A DNA stretch of 64,000 nt, from contig NC_090164.1 in NCBI RefSeq assembly GCF_017916325.1, forward strand, positions 417,501-481,500, read 5' to 3'. The DNA comes from Leishmania martiniquensis (taxonomy: Eukaryota > Euglenozoa > Kinetoplastea > Trypanosomatida > Trypanosomatidae). The notes under the pieces were generated by a model, which did not search any database, was not told where the DNA came from, and saw nothing but the letters and a program-made list of their open reading frames with translations. Shown here one piece after another: positions 44,401 through 53,499 of this stretch (its first letter is position 1; each line of letters opens with the position of its first letter). The translations under genes were made by a program, and so were the position numbers.

Positions 44401-45826
44401 GGACGAGAACAAGGTAGCTGCTCGCTACTCGCCAGGTATCACAGCCGCCGCAGCGCTGAGCATAGCCACCAGCGGAGGCGATGCTGGCTCGGCTGCCGTT
44501 GTGCAACACCCTGACCACGACAACAGCAGCAACCGTGGTGGTAGCGCACCGGCGCTGCTCGAGGAGAGCTGGCCAGAGGCTCACGGAGGAATATCCCCCA
44601 AGCTTACGGCGACAAGCCCCCCAATCTCTGGCCCGCTCTCTCCCCAGCTGGACGCTCCCACCGGACTGCATGGGTTTTACGTGGGCGGTGCCCCTTCACT
44701 AGTGAGCTCTGCCAACTCATTCAAGCCTGTTGCTACCGCTCGCCTGTTGCCGGCGGTGTACTTTTACGACTCGATTCTAAGCCATCCGCAGGCGCCGGAC
44801 TCACCGCCACTCGCAACAGCAGCGCATCACGGCGGTGATGTGCGTGAGCGTGGTAAGCACGGTACCGGAGAGGAGGCTGGGCCGCGGGTGAAGTCGCATT
44901 CGGTTCGCCATGCGTCTCCTGGCCCGATCAGCACATCGGCAAAGGCTTCGCCGCGGCGATGCAGCAGTGGCACTGAGAACGCGGCGGCCACAGCAGTCTC
45001 GTCACCGTCGCCTGCACCACCGCCGCGCCTATGCGATAACACCTCGGCGCTTCGCCGTCACCACGCCAAAGACCTGGCGCTCTTACAGGAGTACGTCATT
45101 GCACCTATTGTAGAGACGGATGGGAAGCAGCTGCCGCTGCGCGAGGGAGAGGTGTACCTAGCGTGCGTCCGGTGGCCACAGCGGACGAATGCGGTACTGC
45201 GGCGCCGCCTGGCGTCCGAAGCTGGACCGACTGCCGCAGCACCAGTAGCTGTCACGAGTAGTGCTGCCGGCTTACCAGCCGCGTCGGCGTTCAGCTCCCC
45301 TGCCGGCGGCTCTGCCGTGGGAGGAACTGTCTCTCCAGCGCCTGGCACGAACTACAGCTTACGAAGTCTGTCAGCTTCACAGTCTCCTGGACCGCAACAG
45401 ACGTTTCCGGAGGGGACTCGGCGTCGCTCCTCGACTCCGACTGTCACTTCCCCGTTACCGGGCTCGCCGACAGTGGCGCCGATGCCTGGCGGCATGACCG
45501 CGATCGCTTCAGCTGCAGCCACAGGTAGTAGCGGTGCGTTGAGTCACCACCCTTCGACCAGTGCCCCTGCTGCACTGCCTCCCTCTTCATCTGCAGCTGT
45601 CAGTGGTGGTGGTGGCTCTGCAAGCTGCACTGCACCCGGCTTGAACTCGCCGTCGCTCGGCGCCGCATATCCACACGTCTCGGCGGCCACGTCCCTCAGC
45701 AACACGATTACGATGGAGGAGGAGTGCAAGGAAGGGTCGCCCTATCCGGACGCGACGCCGCTGGCCTCTGTGGAGGCCATCAAGTCATTCCTTTACGACA
45801 ACATCTTGCGCTTTATGGAGGCTTGA
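38447..45826 (+). CDS. 2459-aa protein with three degenerate tryparedoxin-like domains (candidate pseudoenzyme)
   Basis: Start ATG at 38447 (AAAATGG). Most of the protein is low-complexity Ala/Ser/Pro/Gly/Thr, presumably disordered, but three folded blocks stand out. Domain 1: ALSGRYVLLYLPP (about 230-241) then, after a long insert, GWYSVESNDGY (from 630) and NIQSWPAVVLVDPAGNVVT (cis-Pro position P653). Domain 2: HVLILFGAGWHPGMAKF (1454-1470), VQVIYISADES (from 1619), EWLCVSP (W1644), KSFPRMVVVEL (P1678) and DPEGKEFPW (1763-1771). Each block aligns in order with tryparedoxin YFSASWCPPC, FEVMLISWDE, PWLALPF, SIPTLIGVD and DPEGREFPW. Domain 3, weakest: YFVVLGAFGSVDSQ (from 1901) and LLPAVYFYD (about 2100-2108). 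All three active-site positions lack the Cys pair (WHPGM in domain 2), so no thiol-disulphide exchange is expected. A binding or scaffold role is inferred. The position beside true tryparedoxins supports origin from that cluster. Confidence 0.7.
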   Translation: MDYVLGVLYATKRYEPLETSRVHQSGSPPRHITASLLHPSAFAPTSPVGVPRAAGAGSDSEAEETVATGEDLLISTGGSHHRTQAVPLSPTAKTVAATNDPEAIKATSPLRRGGGPFSAPPLSPRPPRALASGSDRAPVPASVPHFSDSRLRSSSLTIRVMPPSPSAAEHMLSAPREGSLMSPLAPGLHAATMTGDAAHATAGGSSAAAAAAGCPATRPQRFEHTVPTKALSGRYVLLYLPPPHRPGETTTAALWSGAGPGGTTHTTTTSGGGGARAHQTSTLLQNPQMDLSKPRLGTSTPSSSFMAGASPHPVPTVGGRPSFSAPLGKSADPSASTSTATTGGHHLSAHHASHSGAGGGPVAVARQAVMCAAAAAASTQQKLLLFYCLLLHCLAHQKPLPEKTTGASLEGEGDVDWAASGPATIAVLELHYTTKGPVRSNTGGVSVTSALGSSVSVPAGADGHGGTTSISPGATAGGGGGSLTASPPLPSSARAHAYSSSPLPMFPHSGADGACGGSMHPGVSVGGGGHVPTTASTIASPRTVHAASLLLNVGDYVVARGDTCADEGNATAPAALCELLRGGLGTSDVAATQRLSSVLHHLLHGQPNVWLSADSVVFDSEITQNPYYGGWYSVESNDGYRRVMHMCNIQSWPAVVLVDPAGNVVTVEALQYMEEELTRYMNEVDASIAASAADSASRPTSAPASLAADAASASAPETARTSVSAACPSPFTSEASQQASVTPPLPPSAAGSSGLGVAEKSPSLLQPRAPLVAEWPAMSLLPRATTVAGQSSTNPSAAPPAVAAGEGDASTDDSARTPERPSTSLSGSAGCRESSVSIHDPQVPTAEPTPVKAVPTTARYREDSSVCLAPSAATPAATSISAVTVSPLLPKGSTSSNELSAGTQRLLTSPGPVGVRAEQHTERDVLPGERPLDISMKPRAHFDRDESSDKARQEKPGEASEKSINFTTQLSSQSSMPALEPGVAPAASTAASSPTIVCTTKGHASFRSWDPKAYGGDVAGVLAVSDLDSDVETLTQLGKTQRSRMHESKDATLSAPQEDAKARAPAAQAPFGVTLPLTYAVAPGTVAHANTADGFTAAISQTPPSPQSPLPALLPMFSSAFPWSRVLAEPPIVCAPPPLMASVGTVTTVSVATAFAARLDGDKSSATYAGARKEDENMYRGNKVDWSPPLPSLLLASRRGTASTSPSERRHSSSEDAREDMGELDQAAGSPSVGVEGTQHSATLFCTPTATAAVSSHTALRQTGPSNTPTSVSGSAAAAPASESAAFASSHGSLHVRNGATRGVAPAHPELAASPDSMPRRLWERGPPIHPLHRLAFCSLTVSEVRERSRQPASGTTLSSSELEKTYEQALLSLLTQEAKSSCTGDAPDESLVLPSLSLVESIDDASVRRSAASRGLPCRPQSPLPDTAAHRIMARLLEKWQREVAVKFKPCTHVLILFGAGWHPGMAKFVRAVRRLCRAMNESVSASAGAPASRKGSDSDGGDVVGLRGGLGGLNIRCFSRHLSAEDDDADRFASLKGFSNSLFDSAGSGGAGDLASGFGEASSHLDMRSFGSLTRADAEGGNISEEGDGVGSASPSGAAASVADKSASPDVAPRRRVQVIYISADESLQAVCSALAEMPEEWLCVSPYTAQSTLERQLQQHASDMARCIFHVKSFPRMVVVELPNEHQQQQPVSTERKEAMSEGAIGAGDRDEAEDDAADVGGTLMTVYDTAVASQQLLEQQFSGLWTVVQLHGETHLYADPEGKEFPWSRKPTDALRMNQRNLPGLPRVGQQTRSLLAGPLRPQPQGPLRTAGLSPPSPLLESSSPDVFEDTTLPRTQAELLTASDTSNKAAFVEKDGWMVAANTVSLHQPVAHLFPPIKPFLITDGELPSLLERGGYFVVLGAFGSVDSQLHQQCVKALDEVRRWLYVEVEARKQRAWSEPTQLQGMAPHGICPTSSAAGGDRVTLSPAVCHTIAGGGASMDENKVAARYSPGITAAAALSIATSGGDAGSAAVVQHPDHDNSSNRGGSAPALLEESWPEAHGGISPKLTATSPPISGPLSPQLDAPTGLHGFYVGGAPSLVSSANSFKPVATARLLPAVYFYDSILSHPQAPDSPPLATAAHHGGDVRERGKHGTGEEAGPRVKSHSVRHASPGPISTSAKASPRRCSSGTENAAATAVSSPSPAPPPRLCDNTSALRRHHAKDLALLQEYVIAPIVETDGKQLPLREGEVYLACVRWPQRTNAVLRRRLASEAGPTAAAPVAVTSSAAGLPAASAFSSPAGGSAVGGTVSPAPGTNYSLRSLSASQSPGPQQTFPEGTRRRSSTPTVTSPLPGSPTVAPMPGGMTAIASAAATGSSGALSHHPSTSAPAALPPSSSAAVSGGGGSASCTAPGLNSPSLGAAYPHVSAATSLSNTITMEEECKEGSPYPDATPLASVEAIKSFLYDNILRFMEA

Positions 45827-47145
45827 GCAGTTTCAGGGCATGCAGTAACTGAGCCGCGGGCGTGATATGGGCGCGCTGCCGCGTCTTCTTTGACTCCCGC
45901 CTCTCTGCCTCTGCGTGCATGCATGCGTGCGTGCGTGTGTGTGTGTGCGTGCGCGCATCGAACCCTCTTCTCTTCTTTCATGCCTTCCCGCGAGTCTGTT
46001 TGTGCACTTTTTCTCCTCTATCGTGATTGATTTCGCTATGTGTGAAGGGGTGGACACGGGCGCGCCGCGGAAAGGCTGCATAGACACAGTCGTTGGCGCG
46101 CACACAGGCTTGCTTGCTCCATACACATCCAGACATTAGCATACTGAGCAGGCGGTGTTTTCGTATCTGTGGGTGCGCCTGCGCGTGCGTATCGTAATAG
46201 CTGGAAGGGCTGTAGACACCGTGCCTATCACCTATCCCAAAGACAGATGAGCCCTCGCGCCTCTGATTCACTGGGCTGTGTGCCACTTATAATTATCCTT
46301 GTCGCTCTCTCGCCCTTTTGTGCGTTGGCGTGTGCTTAGTGAGGGTTCGATGGCTGGTGCAGCTTGAATGCAGTGATGCTGGTTCATTTGTGAGGTCATG
46401 CTTGAACGAGGGGAGAGGCGGCGATGGCGACCGTGCAGAGAAGGAGTGGACTGATGTTGAGCTCTTGTGTGGCAGCACGTTGCTGCTATGTGGCAGGTAC
46501 GCGATGGCTTTCCGTGGAGCTCTCGTGAAGCCGCTGAGTATGGCACTTCATGTCATGCCTCCGTCCCGTCCCCCGCTTTCCCTATGGCTGTGTTGGCTGC
46601 GGAAGCAAGCAGGGAAGAGGAGGAGTGGGAAGGCGGTGCGCGAAGGTCACACGGTGCGAGTTGGCCACCCACCATATACATTTCAGCGTAGATCGGGAAC
46701 GCTGGCAAGAGCGCGGGCCAGAGAGGCTCTATGCGGCATCTTCTCCTTTTGTGCCGTTCACCTTTCCGGCACCTCAGGCGGCGGCATGCAAAGCGGAGGG
46801 TGACTAAGAGTGAAGGAGAGGGCAGGTATGCTGCGCTGGTGCCACCCCTCTCCCCACCCGCGACCCTCCAACATCCACCGAGCCCCTCTTCCCCCCTCCT
46901 TTCCTGTTTTCCACTTCGATGCTCCTCCACCCAACCCTTCGCTCCTCGTCTTGTGCGAGCAGCTGCACCTTCATGGAGGCCCGGCTCAACGCCCATCGAT
47001 CCATCGGTGCAGACATACGCATGTACAACAGCAATCCGACGCACACGCGCTTGTTGCAGCCCTGGAGCTTCCCTCCTGCTACGTACTCCCTTCGATTCTT
47101 CTCAACCAAGTGCCCTAGCTTTGACCCGCTGCCCGACGCTTTCAG
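45827..47145. other. 1.3-kb intergenic region
   Basis: No credible gene. A C/T tract at about 46846-46917 followed by AG at 46958-46959 is the likely acceptor for the next gene, giving a 5' UTR of about 187 nt. Confidence 0.65.
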
Positions 47146-48921
47146 ATGCCGGTGGGCATAGCGGCCTCTCAAGTGCGCCAGGAGGTGCACAACTTCTGCC
47201 AAGGCGTCGTGGAGAGCTTCGGCGTTATTGTGGTGTGGTCTTCCACCCTGGATAGGCGTCGCACTCGGGACGGCGCCGAGGTAGTGGTTGAGCGTGGCCA
47301 AGCGACACCTCCTACGCCCTCATCTGTACCATTAGCGGATGCAGCTGAGAGGGCGGCCGCAGGTGATGGGCTTCCGACCGCGTCAACACCAGGGCTCGCT
47401 ATGCCCCTACCGCGGACCGCGCTGCTGTGTGCAAGTGGCGCTGGTGCACCGCGCCTGGCGCGCATATTCTTGATGCCGTCGTGGAGTTTACTGGAGCGAG
47501 ACCCGAAGCTGTGGATGCTGCTGCGTAAGAACCTCCTAGCGAACTTGGCCCTTGCTGCTCTGACGCTCATGTACATGGGCCTCTCGCACTACCTTGCCTC
47601 GAGCACGTCGTCGCCGGCGCGCGCCGTAGCCGCCGGCGATGGGACTGCCACCGCAGCGCGCCTGGCAGGGGGCACGCGCAACCATAGCGGTGCCGCTGCA
47701 GCGAGGTCTCTCACCACTTCCCTGGGATTCGTGCTGTTGCTGTGGCTCGTGCGACTTACTCTGTGGATGCTCAAGTATGTCGGCCAATGGCCATTCTACA
47801 CTCTTCTGCAGATCATCGGACTCGTATGGTTCAACCAGCTCTACCGTGAAACCTGGCTAGTGCGCAAGGGATGGGTGCTCCGCGGCACTGAACTACGCGA
47901 GGCCCCGGCCGAGAGGCCTGCGAAGAGCAAAGCTATGGCCGGTAGTGGTGACAGTGACGCCAGTGCCGTTTCTCCTCGCCCCCTTCCAATGTCACCACCG
48001 CCACCGTCAGTCGCCACCGGTGCGGCGCCGCCATGGCTTTCGCTTATCCCCCTATATCCCGTCGCCGACATGTGCGGGAAAGGCGAGGTTGGTACTCAAG
48101 ACGATGCGCGGGGACACCCGCCTTCGTTACTGCTCATGTGCTTAGCGCCTCTCCTCTGCGTGCCGCTGTACGTGCGGCACACCACCAGCCTAGTATGGCG
48201 CATGATTACCCACAAGGGACCGACGGCAGTGCTGCAGGACTGGGTGCTCGGCGACGCGTCTAAAGCCGCCGCCGCTGCTTTGACCACTGCCCGCCACCAT
48301 CACGCGCATACAGTGGCCGCGGCTTTGCCGAACCAGTCGCAGGCGATCGCCGCAAGTCCCGACTTCTTTGCCACCGTCATTCTTCAGCTAGAGGCTATCA
48401 GCGAGGTCTTGTTCAAGGCGCTGGCCACTATGTCCTTCGCGCTATTTGCCTCCGCCATAGAACGGCTGCCACTAATCGGCACACCACTGTGCGCGGTCCT
48501 CAACGCTCAGCTGTACGCCTTCTACGTGTTTGATTACCGGTACGCCGCGCAGCAGCAACCGGACGCGGTGCACCATCGCGGGTCAGCGCTCACGTACCAG
48601 CTGCGCCACTTTGAGCAGTGCTCCATGTACTACGCTGGATACGGCATGAGCTCTGCTGTGCTTTCGCTGTGGTTGACACGCGAGCTCGGTACAGTTTTTT
48701 CTGTGTGTGCCGTCTCGGTGCTGTACTCGTGGCAGGTTGTGTGGAGCGGCTTTGCGGTACCGCTGCCCTCGTCGCGACCCGTGCCACTTTTCTCCGTGTG
48801 GTTCTGCGCGGTGGACATGGCGCAGCGGCACTACGCTGTCCTCTGGCGCGTAGCGGTGATTGCAGTCCTGCTCTATCTGCCCTTGGACTGGATGTACTGG
48901 TTGCTCGGTTCTGGCGCGTAA
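47146..48921 (+). CDS. EI24-family-like multi-spanning membrane protein
   Basis: Predicted 591 aa from the ATG at 47146. Residues 1-20 are amphipathic, then a polar linker. A block near 105-120 (ARIFLMPSWSLLERD) leads into several hydrophobic segments. They lie at about 127-147, 188-208, 212-228, 324-340 and 420-445, with further segments from 500 to the end. Two features fit the EI24/CysZ superfamily: QLYAFYVFDYRY (455-466), where the family has a L.SFY.F.Y.W block, and a following RHFEQCSMYYAGYGMSSAV, where it has an R..E..W.YF.GFG block. EI24 in animals is an ER membrane protein linked to autophagy. Long polar insertions (about 150-185 and 255-300) are unusual for the family. The EI24 call is by motif memory only. 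The next gene is also a membrane protein on the same strand. Confidence 0.6.
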   Translation: MPVGIAASQVRQEVHNFCQGVVESFGVIVVWSSTLDRRRTRDGAEVVVERGQATPPTPSSVPLADAAERAAAGDGLPTASTPGLAMPLPRTALLCASGAGAPRLARIFLMPSWSLLERDPKLWMLLRKNLLANLALAALTLMYMGLSHYLASSTSSPARAVAAGDGTATAARLAGGTRNHSGAAAARSLTTSLGFVLLLWLVRLTLWMLKYVGQWPFYTLLQIIGLVWFNQLYRETWLVRKGWVLRGTELREAPAERPAKSKAMAGSGDSDASAVSPRPLPMSPPPPSVATGAAPPWLSLIPLYPVADMCGKGEVGTQDDARGHPPSLLLMCLAPLLCVPLYVRHTTSLVWRMITHKGPTAVLQDWVLGDASKAAAAALTTARHHHAHTVAAALPNQSQAIAASPDFFATVILQLEAISEVLFKALATMSFALFASAIERLPLIGTPLCAVLNAQLYAFYVFDYRYAAQQQPDAVHHRGSALTYQLRHFEQCSMYYAGYGMSSAVLSLWLTRELGTVFSVCAVSVLYSWQVVWSGFAVPLPSSRPVPLFSVWFCAVDMAQRHYAVLWRVAVIAVLLYLPLDWMYWLLGSGA

Positions 48922-50570
48922 AGAGCACGACAGCCGCCGCTGATGCTCTCCGGAGTTGTGTGTGTGTGTGTGTGCGTGAGGGGGGCGGCACTCCTTCCCC
49001 TTTCACACCGCCGCACCCTCTCTTTCTCTGCCTGCGGTTGTGGTGCATGTGCTTGTCTGCACGCGTGCGCGTGCGACACGCCTCGCTTATTTTGTTTTAC
49101 ACTCAAGAAGGCCTTCTCCCGCCGGGCAGCCGCGCGATGACCGATGCGCCGCATCCTGGGGCGGTGGGTGGCGAAGATGAATAGAGAACGCTTCCCAAAG
49201 CTGTCATGCCGACAGCGCCATCATACAACACACCCACACGCCGTTCGCCTTCCCTCTCCTTCTTTCCATTCTGCGTTTTGAGACGACGCCCACACGCATT
49301 CTGCTTCGGACTCTTTTTCTTCCCCCTTTTTTGTGGGCCCTTTCACAGCGTTTTCCACTCGCCTTCGCGGTCATCTGCTTGGGGGACATTTCCGCCACCT
49401 CCCCATCCCCTCTCCATCCTCATCCCTTCCTTGCCCATACGCAAGTGAGGGATAAAATAATCCCCTCCCCACACCCACAGCGAATAGGACCGTTGCTGCC
49501 TGGCTATTCGGCGTTGTCGTCTCTCCCCTTTTTTCTTCTCTGCTTTCATGGCTGTACTCTGTGCAGTGAATGTTCCCCCCCCCACTCACCCCCTCTCTCG
49601 TCTGTTCTCCTCACATGCCTCTATCGCCTGCTCTGTCGATTGTTTACCGTTTTTTTTTGGCTCATCAAAAGCGGCTGCAGATTTCAAGGGTGCCCGCTCT
49701 GTGTGCGTGTGTGCGTGCGGGAGGGGGGGTGACGTGCTTCGCTTACAATGGTGACGAGGACTCTGTGGCTTTTCCTTCCTCTCTGCTGAGGTCTCGCGGA
49801 GTTTCAGCTTGCCGAAACGGAGTAGTGGCGGTCACCGGAGGCGTGCTATCCCATCCCCCTTGCTTTGAGTGGATGGCGGAGAGGAGCGACTCTGACCAGA
49901 GGCCCAAGCAAGAGGTGCGCATTCTTCCCTTCACATGGGGTGTGGGTGACAAGTGGTTGTCTATTTATGCGTGGTGGCGCGCGCATATGCGCGCTATCTT
50001 CTCCAACTTGTACGCAGCGGAGACGGTGCTGCCCTTCACCCCTGTAAGGGAGGAAGCGAAGGCGAGAGACAGAAAGAGAGGCAAAGGACACGACCGTTGC
50101 CAGATCGAGTCTCGGCGACCTTACCAGAGGACATGCACGCGCGCACAAGGGTACACATCCGCGTAAACAGCAGCTGTAGTCTAGCAGCTGCCGCCCATCT
50201 GGCGGCGTTCTTCATAGGGCTGTAGCAGCACCAGCCACAAACATGGTGCGGCCCCATCACTCGCGTGCCTCATCTTCCCCGCTGTGACGTCCTCTGCCTT
50301 CTCTCTCTCTCTTCTGCGCAACTTTGTCTCCCGACTCTCCCATCTCATCCCCATCTCTGCTCTGTGCGTACATAAACATACACGTACACGTCGGCGCCCT
50401 CTTTCTTACAGGCATCGCCACCGGGGTAGAGGACACTGAAGAGAACGGGAAGTCAAAGGAAAGGCGGCAACCTTGCTTATACACGGCTGGCGCGTCCCCT
50501 CCCCTCCTCCCCCCATCGGTAGCGGGCCTTTGCAGTCTTTGCGACCCTTCACGGCGCGCTGCAGCTCGTC
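48922..50570. other. 1.6-kb intergenic region
   Basis: No credible gene. It contains a GT repeat just past the stop (48956-48973), C/T tracts, and the acceptor region for the next gene. Confidence 0.65.
50286..50411 (+). promoter_or_regulatory. Predicted spliced-leader acceptor for the 598-aa membrane protein
   Basis: C/T-rich sequence at 50286-50365 and a final CTTTCTTACAG with AG at 50410-50411 give a 160-nt 5' UTR. Confidence 0.45.
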
Positions 50571-52367
50571 ATGGTGCACACTCGCTTTTCCTCCTTGCCT
50601 GTTGCAGTACGGGCGGCGATCTTGGCTTTGTGTACGCTTTCAGCTCTCGTTTGCTTGGCCGCCGTTGGCGCACGAACCCCCTCCGTGCCCCAGCAATACA
50701 GGGACAAGCGCGTTGCGCAGCTGCGGGCTGCTTTGCTTGACAGCGCACTGCATAGATTAGAAGCGCTGCCCGAACCACCGCTGGCGCTGGGCGTTCACAC
50801 CGCATGCATCAAGTTCGGACTTGGCTGCCCGGATGCGTACATTCAGTTTCTCGAGGAACTCCTTACTCCTTTGAGGGGCCCGCACGCCGATGGGGACATT
50901 CGTCGCGTCGCAGGCGGGCAGATAGTGGAGGAAGGAACAGAGACGGCAAAACGTCAGGCTCAAAGGCCGGGGGATGCCAACGCGGCAACGCAAGCCCAAC
51001 CCACGCTTGAGCCCCCCGAGCAGTGCGTTGGCGACGTGGACAGCTGTGCAGCTGCCACCGCGGCCTCGGCTGTGGAACTGCTGTCGCGCGACCTACGGCT
51101 TCCTCTGCAGTTGTCGTGGGCTTACGAGGCGCGGAAACGTCTCGAGAACCTGCTTCATCTTCTTAGTGCTCGCGAGGCTGAGCTCCGCAAAGAAGGCGTC
51201 TCACTGACGTGGCTGCAGCGACGCTACCAGGTTCCATCGGCTGAGCACATTCACTTGGTGGAAGACCTAGGGGGTGCCATGACAGCACGGCTACACAACG
51301 CTTGTGCTGTCGGCTCATTGCCATCGGCGTCACTGCCCGAAGGACTGACGGAGGAGACGTGGGAGGGCGTGTATGGCTTGTGGTGCCGATATGCCGCGCA
51401 ACAGTACCAAGCTAGACGCGGCGACGACTTCAGTGCGACTCATGCGACAGCACTACTCCCCTCCAGCCTACTGCTCCTCCCTCCCAAGGCGTGGTATTGT
51501 ACTGCACTTCAGCATGCGACACTGTACCTGCAACTGCTAGTGCAGGCAGACAGCTTACTTACCTGGGCTTGGAGCTGGACTTTATACGTTGCAATGCCAA
51601 GCGCACTCATGGTGTGCGTTTTCATGTGGCTCTGCGCCGGAGATGCGTGGACAGAAGCAGCGGAGGCCTTCGTGTTGAATGCGTCTGCGACCACATCTAA
51701 CGCCACAGGTGAAGACGACCGCTGGGTGAACGAGGGTGGCGAAGGCCGGCCTGCTAGAGTTGGCACCATACCGCACGAGGGGCGGCCGCCCTCGCCAACC
51801 ACAGAGTCTCTCTCTCCCCCACCCACCAGCCCTACCACGCGTGGGGCGGAAGCAGCGCTGTCGACGCCTCCGGTAGTGTCAGTCGCTCCCGCAGAGGGGC
51901 GGCATGACGCAGCCCCAGCACCGCACGACGCGGTGACCGCCTTGGAGCGCTACCACCGCCAGCGCCATCGACAGCAACAAAGGCAGCAGCAGCGCCGCGC
52001 TGCTCTGCTGCGCTGCCGTTTTGTCGAGTGTGCTCTCCACCGCTCCTCAACTCTCTTTTTTCTCAAGCTGCGGCTGCTCCTGTGCCTCCTCGTGGCAGGT
52101 CAGCTGCTGTGGAGCCTGTGGCGTGTCTTGACCGCCAGCTATGACGCGACCGCCTCCGCTGCCCCACTGCTGCAGTTCTTTCTCCCGTCCTGGCTGCTGA
52201 CGTGCCTGAGCGCGTATCTCGTCGTGCCGCTGCAGATGATGCTGCTGGGGACAGCGTTGAAGGGCGCCCTAAGCGCGCATGAAGAGTTGCTGTCCTTCCA
52301 AGCCAAGTGCGCGGCTGAGCAGCGGGCTCTTCTGAACGCTGCTGGGCTGCCTCCGCTGAGTGCCTGA
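50571..52367 (+). CDS. Unrecognised membrane protein, 598 aa, about four transmembrane segments
   Basis: The ATG at 50571 starts a protein with a hydrophobic N-terminal segment (about 10-33) that could be a signal peptide or anchor. A mostly soluble region of about 280 residues follows. It includes an acidic/Ala-rich linker (105-165) and a helical section with ELLSRDLRLPLQLSW and RKRLENLLHLLSAREAEL. Hydrophobic segments lie at about 325-355, 493-517 and 532-558, with a Pro/Ser/Thr-rich loop between the first two. A Gln/Arg-rich run (about 460-478) precedes the third. Four cysteines in the N-terminal soluble part (CIKFGLGC, CVGDVDSC) could form disulphides if this region is lumenal. I do not recognise a family. 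It may act with the EI24-like neighbour, but only adjacency supports that. Confidence 0.8.
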   Translation: MVHTRFSSLPVAVRAAILALCTLSALVCLAAVGARTPSVPQQYRDKRVAQLRAALLDSALHRLEALPEPPLALGVHTACIKFGLGCPDAYIQFLEELLTPLRGPHADGDIRRVAGGQIVEEGTETAKRQAQRPGDANAATQAQPTLEPPEQCVGDVDSCAAATAASAVELLSRDLRLPLQLSWAYEARKRLENLLHLLSAREAELRKEGVSLTWLQRRYQVPSAEHIHLVEDLGGAMTARLHNACAVGSLPSASLPEGLTEETWEGVYGLWCRYAAQQYQARRGDDFSATHATALLPSSLLLLPPKAWYCTALQHATLYLQLLVQADSLLTWAWSWTLYVAMPSALMVCVFMWLCAGDAWTEAAEAFVLNASATTSNATGEDDRWVNEGGEGRPARVGTIPHEGRPPSPTTESLSPPPTSPTTRGAEAALSTPPVVSVAPAEGRHDAAPAPHDAVTALERYHRQRHRQQQRQQQRRAALLRCRFVECALHRSSTLFFLKLRLLLCLLVAGQLLWSLWRVLTASYDATASAAPLLQFFLPSWLLTCLSAYLVVPLQMMLLGTALKGALSAHEELLSFQAKCAAEQRALLNAAGLPPLSA

Positions 52368-53499
52368 GGAGTACGAGGCCGTGCAAGGAGAGAGGATGGT
52401 GTCGGCGATGCTGATGCGCCCGCGTTCCCTTCGAGGAGTCGGGGCCCGCACACCTGCACACACGCGGGTCTATACATATATACATTTATATATGCGCATG
52501 CGTGCGCAAACTGCTTTGAGGAGACGCCGTTTCCATGCGAGCGCTTCGAGGGACGAAGAAAAAGAACAGCAACCCGGCGTGCCCCTCTGCCCCCGTAAAT
52601 CTCGATTGACAGGGCTCTAACATTTCCCGAAGAGACGAGCTGAGGCAGTCGTGAGTGCTGAGCAGGGAGAGTGGGGGGGGCGAACAAAAAAGGCTCCCCT
52701 GCGTGGCACCGATGAAGATATGGCTGGGGACATTTGTATGTGTGTTGTCTTGACCCTGCCAGCGACCAACGCCACACCTTTCGTTGGTTTCGTTCGTCTT
52801 GGGCACTCACCTCTGCGCATCTCTCGTCGTTTCCTCTCTCTCCCTGGCCCCTCCCGCTATCACCGCCCGTGCACCGGTGCTAATCTGTTTCCGCCTCTGC
52901 CTTGGTGGGTCCTTTTCCTCTCTCCATCGCACTGAACGCACCGACATACCCGCACACGTACACGTACGCGCCCTCAGCCGGCAGATTCCAGCTGCCCATT
53001 ATCGCCGCGGACCCCTCTTGCCACCTCCCCTCTCGCACTCGCTCCTATTCCCCTTTGACTCCTTGCTCAAGCACGGAGACGCAGAGAGTGCGCTCTTCAG
53101 AGGCCCCAAAAGGGCCCATCATCGATTGACTTGTACGTGTATCCATATTACCGCCCCCTTCCCCTCCGCCGCTAACACGTCCAGCCACGCACAACGCCTT
53201 TACAGCATCGAGCCGTCTTCCGTCCCTTCCGGCGCTTATTGGCGCCCTGTGAAAAAGGGAAGAGAAGTGAGGGCTCACCTCTGCGCCGGCACTCTGTTGC
53301 ATCACACCTCTTCCCGTGCATGTCGTGGGCTCCTCTTTTTCTTGTCTCTCGACCTTTTCTGTTCTCAGTTGGCGTAGTCACCCACCCTCTCCCTCTCCTC
53401 TCCCCCTGTATAAGGCCAACCTGCAGTTGACTTGATACATACACACACACACACAATCTATATCCTACGGGCGCGTCAACGGCGGCACTGATACTTGCG
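52368..53499. other. 1.1-kb intergenic region
   Basis: No credible gene. A TA-rich stretch lies at about 52470-52495. A C/T tract at 53384-53407 with AG at 53413-53414 is the likely acceptor for the next gene. Confidence 0.65.
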
